DNA from: Mycolicibacterium sp. GF69
GTDB taxonomy: Bacteria > Actinomycetota > Actinomycetes > Mycobacteriales > Mycobacteriaceae
Direction of reading: 5' to 3'
Assembly (NCBI RefSeq): GCF_003284965.1
Contig: NZ_QMEW01000011.1
Span: 62,001-126,000, forward strand
Length of the DNA: 64,000 nucleotides
The translations under genes were made by a program, and so were the position numbers. Shown piece after piece: positions 9,109 to 17,743 of the stretch. The notes below the pieces were generated by a model. The model saw nothing but the letters and a program-made list of their open reading frames with translations. It was not told where the DNA came from and searched no databases. Positions within the stretch are counted from its first letter, which is position 1. Each line of letters opens with the position of its first letter.

Positions 9109-11095
9109 TGGCAGGCCCCAGGCGCGCCCGCGGGCGGTGGATCCGGGTTCCCATGGTCTCGGCGCTGGTCTACGGCGTCGCGGTGTGGGTGACCGTTGCC
9201 TTCGCCCTGAACAAGGCGCTTCCGGTGTGGGCGGCCGTGACCATCCTGGTCGCCGCGGCGATCGCGCTGTTCATTCCGATCCGTGGGCGGGTCCTGCTTG
9301 TCGAGTGGTTCGCCGTCGTGTGGTCGTTCCTGCGGCAACGCCGCCGGCCGCTGCCCCCGGAACTGCCGGCGGCCACCGACATCAACGTCATCTCCGGCAA
9401 CGCCGGCGTGCGCTGGGACGGCAAGACCTTGGTAGCCGCCGTCGAAGTCGGCCCGCAGCTGGCGATCACCACCGAAGCCGGCGGGCGCACAGTCAGTGGC
9501 AGCGAATTGCCGCTGTCGCTGGTGGTTTCGCTGATGACCCAGTACGGGCTCAACATCGACATCGACGTCATCGAGGCGGGCTGCCATGTCCCCCCGGGAC
9601 GGCCTACCGCACGGTGTACTCCCAGTTCGTGGGTCCGCGTCACTTGGTCGGAGAGCGCCGCACCTGGCTGGTGTTGCGACTCAACTCCTTTGACAACCTC
9701 GACCGGATCATCGAGCGCGGCCCGTCGCGCACCGCCGGCCCCAAGGCGTTGGCGGCCGCGGCGCACCGGGTCGTGCAGCGCCTGCAGCAGGACCAGATCC
9801 CGGCGCACGCGCTGTCGGCAGAGGATCTCGACGCGATGGGGGACGTGCTGTTGGCCCCGGTCGGACCGGTCGACAACCAGGAGAAGTGGTCCTACATCCG
9901 CTCGGGACCGAACTTCATCACCACTTACGTCGGCAACCCCGAGCTGCTCGCCCAAGGCCAGCTGGATCGCTGGTGGTCCTGGCGCACCGAGGAAACCATG
10001 ACGGTGATCCGGCTGACCGGCGCCGGAGGCGGCGCAGAGGTCCAGGTGGGTGTGCTGATCCGCTACGTCCACCACGGCAAGGCCTACAAGCCGCTCGCCG
10101 AAGCAAAGCTCGCCCGCCCCACCGGAATTCAGCGGCAGATGCTCGATGCGGCCATCCCCGCCGGGGACCGCAGCCTGCAGGCCACGCTGCCGACCATCGC
10201 GTTCTCCGCCGTAGAAGACGTCCGGGTGCCGATCGGGCCGTCGGGTCAGATCATTGGTCAGCTCGACGAGGGCACGTTGGCGGCGGTGCCGCTGTGGGAT
10301 CAGTCCGGTTCGCCCAAACGGCGCCGCATCGACGCGCGCGTCGGCGTCGAAGTGGCCCGCCAGCTCGTCCTGCGTGCAGTCGTCACCGGTGCGGTGGTGG
10401 CGATCCACACCGACGACCGTCAGCGCTGGGACGGGCTGGTCGCCACGGTCAACGACGACCAGCGACTGTTCTACGCCACCGCGGGTGCCCGCACGAGCGA
10501 CGTCGCGGTCTTCGACGGCCGCACGGTCACCACCGTGCCCACCCGCACCGTGCTTCGACTGCTGGGCCCCGACACCGTGGGCGGGGGCGCGGACATGACC
10601 ATCGTGGAAGGGCCCGGCCAGGTCCTGGAGGTCGCCATCGGCAGTGCCGAGCCAATCACCGTGTGGACGATCCGTACCCGCGAAGAGGACCGCTACCTAG
10701 GCCTGGGCCACAACGACATTCCGCAGCCGCGGCGCGTGGTCTCCACCGCGCCGGTCCTGTCTCGCACCGGCCGGCGCTCGGCAGCTGCAGCACCGGCTCC
10801 GTCCGCCGCGGCTCCCGCGCCGGCGCGCCGCAGCGCCCCCGTCGCTCAGCCGTCGGCCACGCCGCCGGCGGCGGCTCCGGCAGCCGCGCAGCATGGCGGT
10901 CTTGACCGCGTGCACTCAAACGGCACGGGCGCCAGCAACAACGGTGCGAACGGCAGCGGGGCCAACGGCGATGGCGGCGGCCGGCACCGCGACTTGGGTG
11001 GGCCGCAGCGCATTCGGCGCAGCCAGCGCTCCGCAGAGCCGGCGCCGCCGCCGCCCCCGCGGCGGCCGCCGCGCAACTATCGACCCGAGGAGTGA
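9108..11095 (+). CDS. eccE: EccE, ESX membrane component, interrupted by a -1 frame change
   Basis: EccE sits at the periphery of the ESX membrane complex. The N-terminus (from 9108) has two transmembrane helices and a soluble domain reading clearly to GCHVPPG near residue 163. There the frame breaks: EccE-like sequence continues (TAYRTVYSQFVG and onward to 11095) in the -1 frame. The break falls on CCCCCC at 9590-9595, which in the zero frame is C CCC CCG, a possible slippery heptamer. Without shifting the product stops at 10001 (297 residues); with a -1 shift it is about 662 residues, a normal length. Either the run has lost one C (mutation or assembly error) or shifting is programmed. The C-terminus is Pro/Gly-rich. 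Confidence 0.8.
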
Positions 11096-11115
11096 CGGGT
11101 CGCTCAAGGCCGAAC

Positions 11116-11153
11116 GCACTGTGCCCCGCTACCGAAGTGGCGGGGCACAGTGC
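11116..11153. terminator. Bidirectional terminator between eccE and a minus-strand gene
   Basis: Perfect 14-base inverted repeat GCACTGTGCCCCGC/GCGGGGCACAGTGC with a 10-base loop, placed between the ends of two convergent genes. It can serve both strands. Confidence 0.85.
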
Positions 11154-11167
11154 TGTGTGGACAGGGT

Positions 11168-11455
11168 TTACGGCGCGGAGCTGCGGCGGCGGATCAGGCC
11201 GGCGCGCAACCGGTCGTGGCGCGCCTTGGTGTCCTCGTCGAGGTCATAGGCGAGCTTGAGGCAACGGGAGGCCTCGGTGCGCTGGTCTTCGGTGCTCGCC
11301 GGGTGCCACCACACCTCGGCGGCGTAGTCAGCTGCGGTGCGCGCATATTGCCACCGGCGCCACTGTTCGTCGGCGGTGGAGGCTTCACAGAGGGCGGCCA
11401 ACGCCGCGCTGAGCGCGCCGGCCGGAGAGGTCAAGTCGTCGCCGCGATGGCTCAT
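11168..11455 (-). CDS. Small helical protein of unknown function
   Basis: Protein of 95 residues, acidic-basic and predicted helical (DEQWRRWQYARTAADYAAEVWW), ending in a basic tail. I do not recognise the family. The start is taken at 11455 (MSHRGDD); the longer open frame to 11812 has low-complexity Arg/Ser-rich sequence and no support. The start codon lies inside a 12-base palindrome, CATTGGCCAATG. It is convergent with eccE and divergent from parA, 350 bases away. Confidence 0.6.
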   Translation of the reverse strand: MSHRGDDLTSPAGALSAALAALCEASTADEQWRRWQYARTAADYAAEVWWHPASTEDQRTEASRCLKLAYDLDEDTKARHDRLRAGLIRRRSSAP

Positions 11456-11464
11456 TGGCCAATG
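11453..11464. repeat. Palindrome over the start codon of the minus-strand gene
   Basis: CATTGGCCAATG is a perfect 12-base palindrome covering the start of the gene at 11168-11455. It could be an operator. The rest of the 350-base divergent region up to parA holds the parA -10 box and no other clear signal. Confidence 0.3.
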
Positions 11465-11793
11465 GTATGGCCGTATGCAGGGCCGATCCCGGCGCGCGGA
11501 GGGGGTGATTTGCGAGAGATCGCGCGTGGCTGTCGCGGCGTGTCGCAGGGAGAGAACCGGCGTGGGGCGGTGAGATGAACGACAGGTGCCCTGTCCTCGG
11601 GCCAGTGACCAGCGGTGACGTCGCCATTCTGGCCGTGAGAACTCCGTGAATCTGCTCTCAGTGGTTCGTGAAAGCAAGCCCGCGTGTCGCGCACAACCTT
11701 TGTGAATTATCCTTTGACCTGCGGAGACAGTATGGCCCCTGGTCGCTGGCAGTTTTTCACCGCAGCAGAGGCATTCCCCCAGCCCTGGAAGGT

Positions 11794-11805
11794 TATGATT
11801 TGCGC
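11794..11805 (+). promoter_or_regulatory. -10 box of a leaderless parA transcript
   Basis: TATGAT at 11794-11799 is followed by six bases and the parA ATG, with no Shine-Dalgarno sequence, so parA is probably translated from a leaderless message. No good -35 is seen. Confidence 0.5.
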
Positions 11806-12657
11806 ATGCCAAAGACTCCGAAGCTGGTCCGGGCCCTGAATTCCCCGCCCGTGGTCATTGCGGTCGCCATGCGAAAGGGCGGGGTGGGTAAGACCACCAC
11901 CGCGGTGAACCTGAGCTACGAACTGACTCGGCTGCAGGTGTTCGACGAGGCCGAGCAGGAGACGCGCCCGATCCGCGTGCTGCTCATTGACATGGATCCG
12001 CAGGGCAACGCCACCTCCGGGCTGGGCTTGGAGGTGCCGCCCGACGGTGACCCGACGCCCACGATGTTCAACGTGCTGCACCCCGAGAAGCACCGCCGTA
12101 TGCCGCTCAACGACGTCATCCAGGGCACCGATTTCGGGGTCGACGTCGCGCCGTCGCGTGAAGCGCTCGACGAACTCGACAAGGGCCTGGGGCCCGGTGG
12201 GCAGATGCGGCTGCGCCGTGAGGTGGAGACGTTGCCCGCGTACGACTTCATCGTCATCGACTGCCGCCCCACGCTCAATGAGCTTGCCTCAGCGGCGCTT
12301 TCGGCGGCGACCTGGGTGCTGGCGGCCGTTGGGACCGGGCCTGACGAGGTGGGCGCTTTGGCCTCACTGGACGCAGCGGTAGAGAACGTGGATCTCAACA
12401 ACCCGGGCATCAAGATCACCCATGTGCTGCTCACCAACTACCTGGGTGGATCGCGGGCTACCAAGTCCATCCGCCGAGCTGTCGAAGAAGCCTGGCCCAA
12501 GGAGTATCTGGGTTACATCTCCCGCACGATCCGCGTGACGGAGGCCAAGGCGCACTGCCAACCCATCTCGGTGTATGACCCGACGTGCACTGCTGCTGAG
12601 GACTATCAGCGCGTCGCGGTGCGTATCGCGGAGGAAGGACTGATCTCCCATGGCTAA
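11806..12657 (+). CDS. parA: ParA-type partition ATPase
   Basis: Deviant Walker ATPase of 283 residues that drives plasmid partition together with a DNA-binding partner. The Walker A (KGGVGKTTT, about residues 24-32) opens the domain. Switch I-type DMDPQGNATSGLG and the Walker B segment DFIVIDC follow. There is no long N-terminal HTH domain, so it is the short (type Ib-like) ParA. The ATG at 11806 was chosen because a -10 box ends six bases before it; an upstream open extension to 11668 lacks homology. It overlaps the next gene by eight bases, a classic parAB operon. Confidence 0.9.
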   Translation: MPKTPKLVRALNSPPVVIAVAMRKGGVGKTTTAVNLSYELTRLQVFDEAEQETRPIRVLLIDMDPQGNATSGLGLEVPPDGDPTPTMFNVLHPEKHRRMPLNDVIQGTDFGVDVAPSREALDELDKGLGPGGQMRLRREVETLPAYDFIVIDCRPTLNELASAALSAATWVLAAVGTGPDEVGALASLDAAVENVDLNNPGIKITHVLLTNYLGGSRATKSIRRAVEEAWPKEYLGYISRTIRVTEAKAHCQPISVYDPTCTAAEDYQRVAVRIAEEGLISHG

Positions 12658-13078
12658 AGACATGCCACTGCCGGCCGCTCGCGGTCGGGCGGTATCTCAG
12701 GATGCGGCGCGGATGCGAGGTGTTCCCTCCAGCACTGCGGCCGCCGCGGCGCCAGCGGCCCCGCCCGCCGCGGCGGGCAACCAGGTGGCCGACTTCGTGG
12801 CCCACGATCCCGCCCTGGAGCAGCTGCGCAGCCGCAAGGTCAAGCGCACCGGGATCAACGTGCACATCAATACCAATGTGCACAACGCGTTTGCTGCATT
12901 CATCGACGAGTACGAGTTGCCCAAAGGGGACGCCGCGTCGCTGGCCATCCAGGAGTTCCTCGAACGCCGCGGTGTGCAGATCCCCGGTGTCGCCCGGGCG
13001 CTACCGCCGCCTGTGACTGCTGTCCCAAATATGACTGATCAGCAGCCCACTGGTGGCGATTCGGCCTCCACTGGATAG
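12650..13078 (+). CDS. ParB-type centromere-binding partner
   Basis: Protein of 142 residues overlapping the end of parA. The N-terminal 60 residues are Ala/Pro-rich and disordered. The region around KVKRTGINVHIN followed by two helices resembles a ribbon-helix-helix DNA-binding fold, as in the small ParB/ParG/ParR partners of short ParA proteins. A disordered tail follows. Binding to a centromere near this operon is expected from family behaviour, but I see no iterated parS-like array next to it. Exact family unproven. Confidence 0.65.
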   Translation: MAKDMPLPAARGRAVSQDAARMRGVPSSTAAAAAPAAPPAAAGNQVADFVAHDPALEQLRSRKVKRTGINVHINTNVHNAFAAFIDEYELPKGDAASLAIQEFLERRGVQIPGVARALPPPVTAVPNMTDQQPTGGDSASTG

Positions 13079-13149
13079 GCTAGAAATTAATGCTGGTAAA
13101 GAAGTTGGGGGATCGGCCGAAGTGGCATCAACGCAGGATTGGGTGACCG

Positions 13150-13551
13150 ATGACCAACCATATGGACAACATTGCCGACGTCGAGGCCGAGGACGTCGAC
13201 GAGGATAAGCCGGACGGCGTAGCGCACGAACTGGTGCGCGCCGAACAACGCGGCAAAGCCGCGATCGATCCTCCGCATGTCGCAACCGAGTACTTCGCCA
13301 AGAAGTTCCAGGAATTAGCTGGAAGCATGAACGTGCGCATGCTCGACACCGACCGAGTACGCAAGCTCACGCCGCTGCGGATCCAACGGATGCTCAAGGA
13401 GCAGGCACCGGACCTGCCGGTCTCGCAGACGCAGATCTACCGCTACTTCCACGGTGAGGCACCGCCGCGTCTTGATGTCGTCTACGAGCTGGCGCGACTG
13501 TTCGGCGTGCCCCCGTCCTACTTCATGCCCGATGAGTTCCTGCCCGAATAG
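13150..13551 (+). CDS. XRE/EspR-like HTH regulator
   Basis: Acidic N-terminus, then a helix-turn-helix in the second half (LPVSQTQIYRYFHGE, then PPRLDVVYELARLFGVPPSYF). The PPSYFMPDEF ending is characteristic of XRE proteins of the EspR type, which in mycobacteria control ESX loci. At 133 residues it is the length of EspR. It is 71 bases downstream of the partition operon on the same strand. It is a candidate regulator of the ESX locus or of plasmid copy and transfer genes; the target is inferred only. Confidence 0.7.
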   Translation: MTNHMDNIADVEAEDVDEDKPDGVAHELVRAEQRGKAAIDPPHVATEYFAKKFQELAGSMNVRMLDTDRVRKLTPLRIQRMLKEQAPDLPVSQTQIYRYFHGEAPPRLDVVYELARLFGVPPSYFMPDEFLPE

Positions 13552-13634
13552 GCACTGACGCAGCCGTCTGTGCCACGCGCGATGTTGCGAAAAGCAACCC
13601 CTTCGCGGCAGGCGATCCGAGCTAATCGAGGCCA

Positions 13635-13640
13635 TAGACT
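13635..13640 (+). promoter_or_regulatory. -10 box of the structured leader
   Basis: TAGACT lies eight bases before the left arm of the inverted repeat at 13648, so transcription would begin at or just inside that arm and produce a leader of about 130 bases. Confidence 0.4.
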
Positions 13641-13647
13641 GAGGCTC

Positions 13648-13732
13648 GCAACTCCGGCATGGTGCTTTACAGGGGTCTTTGGCAAGAGGTTTCCCGGTAG
13701 CGGTGCGGCAACGTGCCCCATGCCGGAGTTGC
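13648..13732 (+). ncRNA. Candidate structured leader RNA with 15-bp closing stem
   Basis: Perfect 15-base inverted repeat (GCAACTCCGGCATGG and its complement, 13648-13662 and 13718-13732) encloses 55 bases that themselves contain GC-rich short repeats. It lies directly after a -10 box and 46 bases before the GTG of the membrane protein gene. The layout fits a cis-regulatory RNA or attenuator. I cannot match it to a known riboswitch class. Confidence 0.5.
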
Positions 13733-13778
13733 TTTCTCCGAGGGACTTTCACTCCCCGGAACGGGAGAGGGGCCTGAC

Positions 13779-14792
13779 GTGGACAGCGAACACGACGCGC
13801 TGAGGGCCCACATTCGAATGCGGCTCGCGTTCTGGCAAGCGCAAGACCGTCGCAGCATCACCGCCGGCCCGGGCTGGCTCTGGCGTGGCCGCCACCTCGC
13901 CCCCTTGCGCCAAGCCGATCTCAGCGGTCCCACCGGGGAGCTGATCGCCCAGCGCGCCGCCGCCGGCATGGCGCCCGCGGCGCTCTACGGCCAGGCCGGA
14001 CCGCGCCGGCATCGGCTCCCACGGTGGGTCACCCGGCGCACTGCAGTCACGTGGGCCGCCGTCGCGGTCCTCCTCGCCCTCGTCGCGATTTTGTGCGCGG
14101 GCGCCGCTGACGACCGCGCCGGCATCGGAGCCCTCGCCGTCTGGGGCGCGGCCGGCTGCGCCGTCGTGGCGCTGCTGCACGGGGTGCTGCTGTGGTGGGT
14201 CCACCGTGACCCTCTCAACCTCAGCGCGGCTCAGGCCGCCGAGGTCAACGCCTCCCAACGTGCCCTGGACTGGAACCCGCTGGCGGGAGCAGGAGCCATC
14301 TCCGCCGGCGGCGCCTTCCTGCTCGAAGGGATCGCGATCGTCACCGAGTTGGATCAGAGTCCGGCATGGAAGCTGCCGGGGCTCGACGTCGTGCGAACTC
14401 GATTCGACGTCGACGAGGAGATTTTCCAGATCGCCCGCGCCGCTTTCAGTCTCGATGAGCACGAGGCCAACAGCGTCAAGTTCAAGCAACTGACGGAACC
14501 CAGCGGTTACGCCAACGCCATGCTGCGTTCTGAACGCCGGCACCTGACCGAAGCCCTCCTGGGCCGTCTGCTGGTCCTGCACCGATGTGTGGCCACGCTG
14601 GGGAGCCTGCAGCTGCGCGCCCAGCAGGCCAACGCGGCCGGCGCTGAGTCCGCCGGCAGTGACTTCTTCACCGCCGCGGCCGAGAACGAGCTGGCCGCCG
14701 CATCACTGGACGAGCTGAACACCGACCTGCTGGTGATCTCGGAGGTCTACGGCGAAGTCGGTGCCGCAGTCGGGTTTCCGTCCCGCTCGTAA
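13779..14792 (+). CDS. Two-helix membrane protein of unknown function
   Basis: Protein of 337 residues starting at the GTG 13779, with GGGAGAGGGG just upstream; an upstream ATG at 13713 lies within the leader stem and is unlikely. A basic N-terminal cytosolic part of about 85 residues is followed by two transmembrane helices (AVTWAAVAVLLALVAILCAG and GAAGCAVVALLHGVLLWWV). A 180-residue, mainly helical cytosolic domain (FQIARAAFSLDEHEANSVKF) completes it. No catalytic motif is seen. The long structured leader suggests post-transcriptional control. A terminator follows at 14843-14869. Confidence 0.65.
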   Translation: MDSEHDALRAHIRMRLAFWQAQDRRSITAGPGWLWRGRHLAPLRQADLSGPTGELIAQRAAAGMAPAALYGQAGPRRHRLPRWVTRRTAVTWAAVAVLLALVAILCAGAADDRAGIGALAVWGAAGCAVVALLHGVLLWWVHRDPLNLSAAQAAEVNASQRALDWNPLAGAGAISAGGAFLLEGIAIVTELDQSPAWKLPGLDVVRTRFDVDEEIFQIARAAFSLDEHEANSVKFKQLTEPSGYANAMLRSERRHLTEALLGRLLVLHRCVATLGSLQLRAQQANAAGAESAGSDFFTAAAENELAAASLDELNTDLLVISEVYGEVGAAVGFPSRS

Positions 14793-14842
14793 CTTCCCAA
14801 ACCGCATCAGCGCCGCTGCCAGCGCAAATGGCAGAGCCCCCT

Positions 14843-14869
14843 ACCGGCGGCCTCACTGAGGCCGCCGGT
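14843..14869 (+). terminator. Terminator after the membrane protein gene
   Basis: Perfect 12-base stem ACCGGCGGCCTC/GAGGCCGCCGGT with a three-base loop, 50 bases after the gene. It isolates the whiB operon promoter downstream. Confidence 0.8.
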
Positions 14870-15009
14870 CGTCGTTGATGGCGAGTGCCGCGGGGACATG
14901 TCATCGCCGCAGGCCACGCCGCGTCCAGTCGACGACATCCCGAAGACAGTCCGAGGCCGCCCGTAAAAATCACCATCACAGACAATGTTTCCTGTAGCGG
15001 GAAGCCTGT

Positions 15010-15032
15010 TTGTCGTAGTCAGGAACTAATCT
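15010..15032 (+). promoter_or_regulatory. PafBC/RecA_NDp-type promoter of the whiB operon
   Basis: TTGTCGTAG (15010-15018), eight bases, TAATCT (15027-15032) matches the mycobacterial LexA-independent damage promoter TTGTCRGTG-N8-TANNNT with exact spacing. It is the only strict copy in the window not followed by the GGCC/GGTC hairpin. Confidence 0.75.
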
Positions 15033-15045
15033 GGGCCAATGGATA

Positions 15046-15072
15046 CGCAAATCGTAACTGGTTGGATTTGCG
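15046..15072 (+). ncRNA. Leader hairpin upstream of whiB
   Basis: Perfect 8-base stem CGCAAATC/GATTTGCG with an 11-base loop in the 5' untranslated region of the whiB operon, 13 bases after the -10 box. It is different in sequence from the common GGCC/GGTC leader hairpin of this element. Confidence 0.45.
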
Positions 15073-15115
15073 CAATCGGGACCGCGAAAGCGACTGACCT
15101 CGGGAGGTAGACGCC

Positions 15116-15484
15116 ATGTCTGAAGCCGCCGTGATCGAGCTGATCACCATGCTGGAAGCCCAGCCGCAATCACCCACCGACGAGGACTGGTACGAGCGGG
15201 CCCTGTGCCCGCAGACCGACCCCGACGCGTTCTTTCCCGAGAAGGGCGGATCAACCAAGGAAGCCAAGAGGATCTGCCTCGGCTGCCCGGTCAAACAGCA
15301 GTGCCTGCAATGGGCACTCGACAACGACGAGCGCTTCGGAATCTGGGGCGGACTCTCTGAACGCGAGCGACGTCGCCTCAAGCGCGGTATCGACATCAGG
15401 CCCGCTCAGAACGACCAACCGGAACATGTCGCAGCGATCGCCGCCACCAACGGCTACGACCAGGACGCGAGGTTGGCAGGATGA
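15116..15484 (+). CDS. WhiB-family Fe-S regulator
   Basis: WhiB-like protein of 122 residues that binds a [4Fe-4S] cluster and modulates RNA polymerase through the primary sigma factor. The four ligands are Cys31, Cys54, Cys57 and Cys63 (C-x22-C-xx-C-x5-C). The GIWGG turn is at 75-79 and is followed by the basic RERRRLKRG DNA-contact segment. A 35-residue tail has no assigned role. GGGAGG precedes the ATG. It overlaps the next gene by four bases and leads a five-gene operon driven by a damage-type promoter. Plasmid and phage WhiB copies often alter host WhiB functions; which host paralogue it mimics is not readable here. Confidence 0.9.
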   Translation: MSEAAVIELITMLEAQPQSPTDEDWYERALCPQTDPDAFFPEKGGSTKEAKRICLGCPVKQQCLQWALDNDERFGIWGGLSERERRRLKRGIDIRPAQNDQPEHVAAIAATNGYDQDARLAG

Positions 15485-16215
15485 CCCGGCCCGCGCAGCG
15501 CGCCGCCGGCCGCCAGCAGATCCCCGGACTCGGCAAGGATCAGCCGCCGGCAGAGGTGGTCGACGCCTACTGGACCGCGGTCGATCTCGCGGCCTACGGC
15601 TGGCACGCCAAGCGCCTCGAATTCGACGCACACACCGCCACCGCCTTCGTCACCGCCCACACCCCCACCCGACGTACGGTCACCGTGAGCTGGGATCTAC
15701 GCGGCAATCGCACAGCGCGCCAACAAGTTCCGGGAAACACCTCGGCGCGCCGACTGCTCGAACTGGCCCGATCCGTGGCGAGCCTGGGCCAAAACGACGC
15801 CGAGACCGGCGACGAGTGGCTCACCCAACTGTGCTGGCTGGTGCAGTCCCAGGTGGGCTCTCCGCATCGCCATCACCGCAACTGGCGTCGCGGCGACGTG
15901 CTGCCCACCCTGCCGGCCGGCCAACAGCCCATGACGCGGGCGCGTACCGCCGCGTGGCTGCTCGCACGCCTGGTCGGCAAGTACGGCTGGGAGATCCAAC
16001 ACCTCGGTGAGGACATCGCCGGTGGGGGATTCATCGCCAACATCCCCGGCGACGTGCAAGCGATCTTTCCGGCGTCCATGGAGTACGACGGCACCGCAGC
16101 GGCCGCCCTGGCGCGGATGCTGCCGCAGGTCCCGGCCCGCGAGGTGCGTGTGCTCGCGCGCCTGGACTACCGGGCGCTCTGGGCGGCAGGACAAGCGGGG
16201 AGCGGTCGACGATGA
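15481..16215 (+). CDS. Unknown protein of the whiB operon
   Basis: Protein of 244 residues without a domain I recognise. The middle carries alternating beta-type segments (TRRTVTVSWDLRGN) followed by helices with conserved-looking Trp residues (WLTQLCWLVQSQVG). The C-terminal third has GKYGWEIQHLGEDIAGGGFIA. It overlaps whiB and the next gene by four bases on each side, so it is translationally coupled within the operon. Confidence 0.7.
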   Translation: MTRPAQRAAGRQQIPGLGKDQPPAEVVDAYWTAVDLAAYGWHAKRLEFDAHTATAFVTAHTPTRRTVTVSWDLRGNRTARQQVPGNTSARRLLELARSVASLGQNDAETGDEWLTQLCWLVQSQVGSPHRHHRNWRRGDVLPTLPAGQQPMTRARTAAWLLARLVGKYGWEIQHLGEDIAGGGFIANIPGDVQAIFPASMEYDGTAAAALARMLPQVPAREVRVLARLDYRALWAAGQAGSGRR

Positions 16216-16556
16216 CCACGCCCGCCGCTTTGGCTGTTCCCGCGTCCTGGGTGCCGGACTACCTGCACGGCTCGCTGCGGCACTGGGATCCACCCAGCGA
16301 GCCGCAGTGTCGCTGCCAGCGCTACGAGGGCACGTCGGTCATCCACTGCGTCGGGCGGCTGCAGCACCTGCTCGACGTCGCCTTCGGTCGGCCGCCGCGG
16401 TCCCGCTGCGGGGTGCGCCTCATCCAGGCGACGCCGACGGCACTACTCGAGGACGGCGCACCGCTGTGCCCGGCGTGCGCGGCCATCACCCATCCCCCCG
16501 CGGTCAAGGTCGAGATCTTCAACCACCGCGCCGACGAGCATCCGACGCCACGATGA
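16212..16556 (+). CDS. Cys-pair protein, possible zinc ribbon
   Basis: Small protein (114 residues) with several paired Cys residues: CRC near residue 33, an isolated Cys, and C-P-A-C near residue 89. This suggests a metal-binding knuckle. It contains SVIHCVGRLQHLLD and VRLIQATPTALLEDG segments of unknown role. Four-base overlaps with both neighbours show that it belongs to the whiB operon. Confidence 0.65.
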   Translation: MTTPAALAVPASWVPDYLHGSLRHWDPPSEPQCRCQRYEGTSVIHCVGRLQHLLDVAFGRPPRSRCGVRLIQATPTALLEDGAPLCPACAAITHPPAVKVEIFNHRADEHPTPR

Positions 16557-16801
16557 GCAGCCACCGCCTGGATCCCGAGCTGGTGCGCAAGCACCTGCTA
16601 GCCGTCCTACCCGAAACCGGCGGAGACCTGACCACCGCTGAGATACGCCAACTGCTGCTGCGCTGGGCGCCGGGACTGGTCAACGAAACCGTCTACCGCA
16701 ACCTCCTCGTCCTTGAACACCGCGGCGAGGTCCGTCGCCTGCGCCGGCCCGGCCGCCGCCACGTCGCCTGGGCCATTGCCACCCCTGACCCGCACCCGTG
16801 A
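16553..16801 (+). CDS. Small winged-helix-like protein
   Basis: Protein of 82 residues with a helix-turn-helix pattern: LVRKHLLAVLPE, TTAEIRQLLL, then VNETVYRNLLVLEHRGEVRRL followed by a wing-like RRPGRRHVAW. Winged-helix proteins that sense state through T-V-Y-R-x-L helices include Fur-like regulators, but the metal ligands are absent. It overlaps the previous gene by four bases and lies 13 bases before the ParB-like nuclease. Confidence 0.6.
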   Translation: MSSHRLDPELVRKHLLAVLPETGGDLTTAEIRQLLLRWAPGLVNETVYRNLLVLEHRGEVRRLRRPGRRHVAWAIATPDPHP

Positions 16802-16814
16802 AGAAGGCACCCCG

Positions 16815-17693
16815 ATGACCGCACCGCACCCGGCCGCCCCCTACGTCCTGGCCGTCCCCGTCACCGACCTGTTCGTCGACCACACCTACCAGCGGCCGCT
16901 GGATCCCCAGCGCGTGCGCACCATGACCGAATCGTTCGACCCCAGGCTGCTCGGTGTAATCGAGGTGTCCGACCGAGGCCCCGAACACCACCCCCGCTAC
17001 GCGGTCATCGAAGGCCAACACCGCTGGGCCGCAGTGACATCCCGCGATCCACGCGCCTCCATCGCCGCCCGAGTCCACAGCGGCCTGTCCGTCGCCGAAG
17101 AGGCCGAACTGTTCCTCGGCATCGACATCCACCGCCGGCGGCTGAGCACCTGGAACCGGTGGAAAGCCCGCCGCGCCCAGCACGATCCTGACGTCGCCGC
17201 GATCGAGGCCACCGTGGCCCGGGTGGGCCTGCGCGTCGACGACGCACCCAAGGACGGACACATCAGGTGCACCGCCATGCTGGAGAAGGTCGCTCGCAGT
17301 CGCGGCGGACACGCCCTGCTGCGCGACAGCCTCAGACTGCTGCACGACACCTGGGGCCCCCAGCAGAGCGCCTACGACGCCCCGATGGTCGGCGGAATGG
17401 CCGTGCTGCTCGACGCTTTCGGCGACGACGAACAGTTCGAGTGCGACATCCTCGTTGACGCGCTGATCGACCTCGCCCCCGAGCGGATCGGCGCCTTGGC
17501 GCGCGCCAAGAAGTCCAACGGCAAGCACGGTGGCGGAGCGCTGCCCAAGTTCGTTGCCCTCACCTTGCATGAGCGCTACAACCTGCACCGGCCCGCCGGC
17601 GCCCGTCTGGTCATGCCGTCGAGCTTCCGCGGTGTCCTACGACCTGCCGCGGCCACTGCGCGGCCGGCGGTCGCCGCCGCAGCAGCTGCATAA
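16815..17693 (+). CDS. ParB/Srx-type nuclease-fold protein
   Basis: Protein of 292 residues whose N-terminal domain matches the ParB/sulfiredoxin fold: VTDLFVDHTYQRPLD, then DPRLLGVIEVSDR, then YAVIEGQHRWAAV. The E-G-Q-H-R box corresponds to the ParB nucleotide-binding G-x-H-R motif. The C-terminal half is helical, with a basic loop (ARAKKSNGKHGGG) and a Pro/Ala tail. The ATG at 16815 follows GAAGGCAC. As the last gene of the damage-promoter whiB operon it may act as a CTPase/nuclease or DNA-sliding factor; this is inferred from the fold only. Confidence 0.75.
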   Translation: MTAPHPAAPYVLAVPVTDLFVDHTYQRPLDPQRVRTMTESFDPRLLGVIEVSDRGPEHHPRYAVIEGQHRWAAVTSRDPRASIAARVHSGLSVAEEAELFLGIDIHRRRLSTWNRWKARRAQHDPDVAAIEATVARVGLRVDDAPKDGHIRCTAMLEKVARSRGGHALLRDSLRLLHDTWGPQQSAYDAPMVGGMAVLLDAFGDDEQFECDILVDALIDLAPERIGALARAKKSNGKHGGGALPKFVALTLHERYNLHRPAGARLVMPSSFRGVLRPAAATARPAVAAAAAA

Positions 17694-17743
17694 CCAGAGG
17701 GACCTGTCGTCGTACCAGCTCACAGCGTTGCGTGGAGCGGCGG

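Noticed and set aside
11668..11805. Upstream extension of ParA
   Set aside because: It lacks similarity to ParA proteins and contains the -10 box of the leaderless start.
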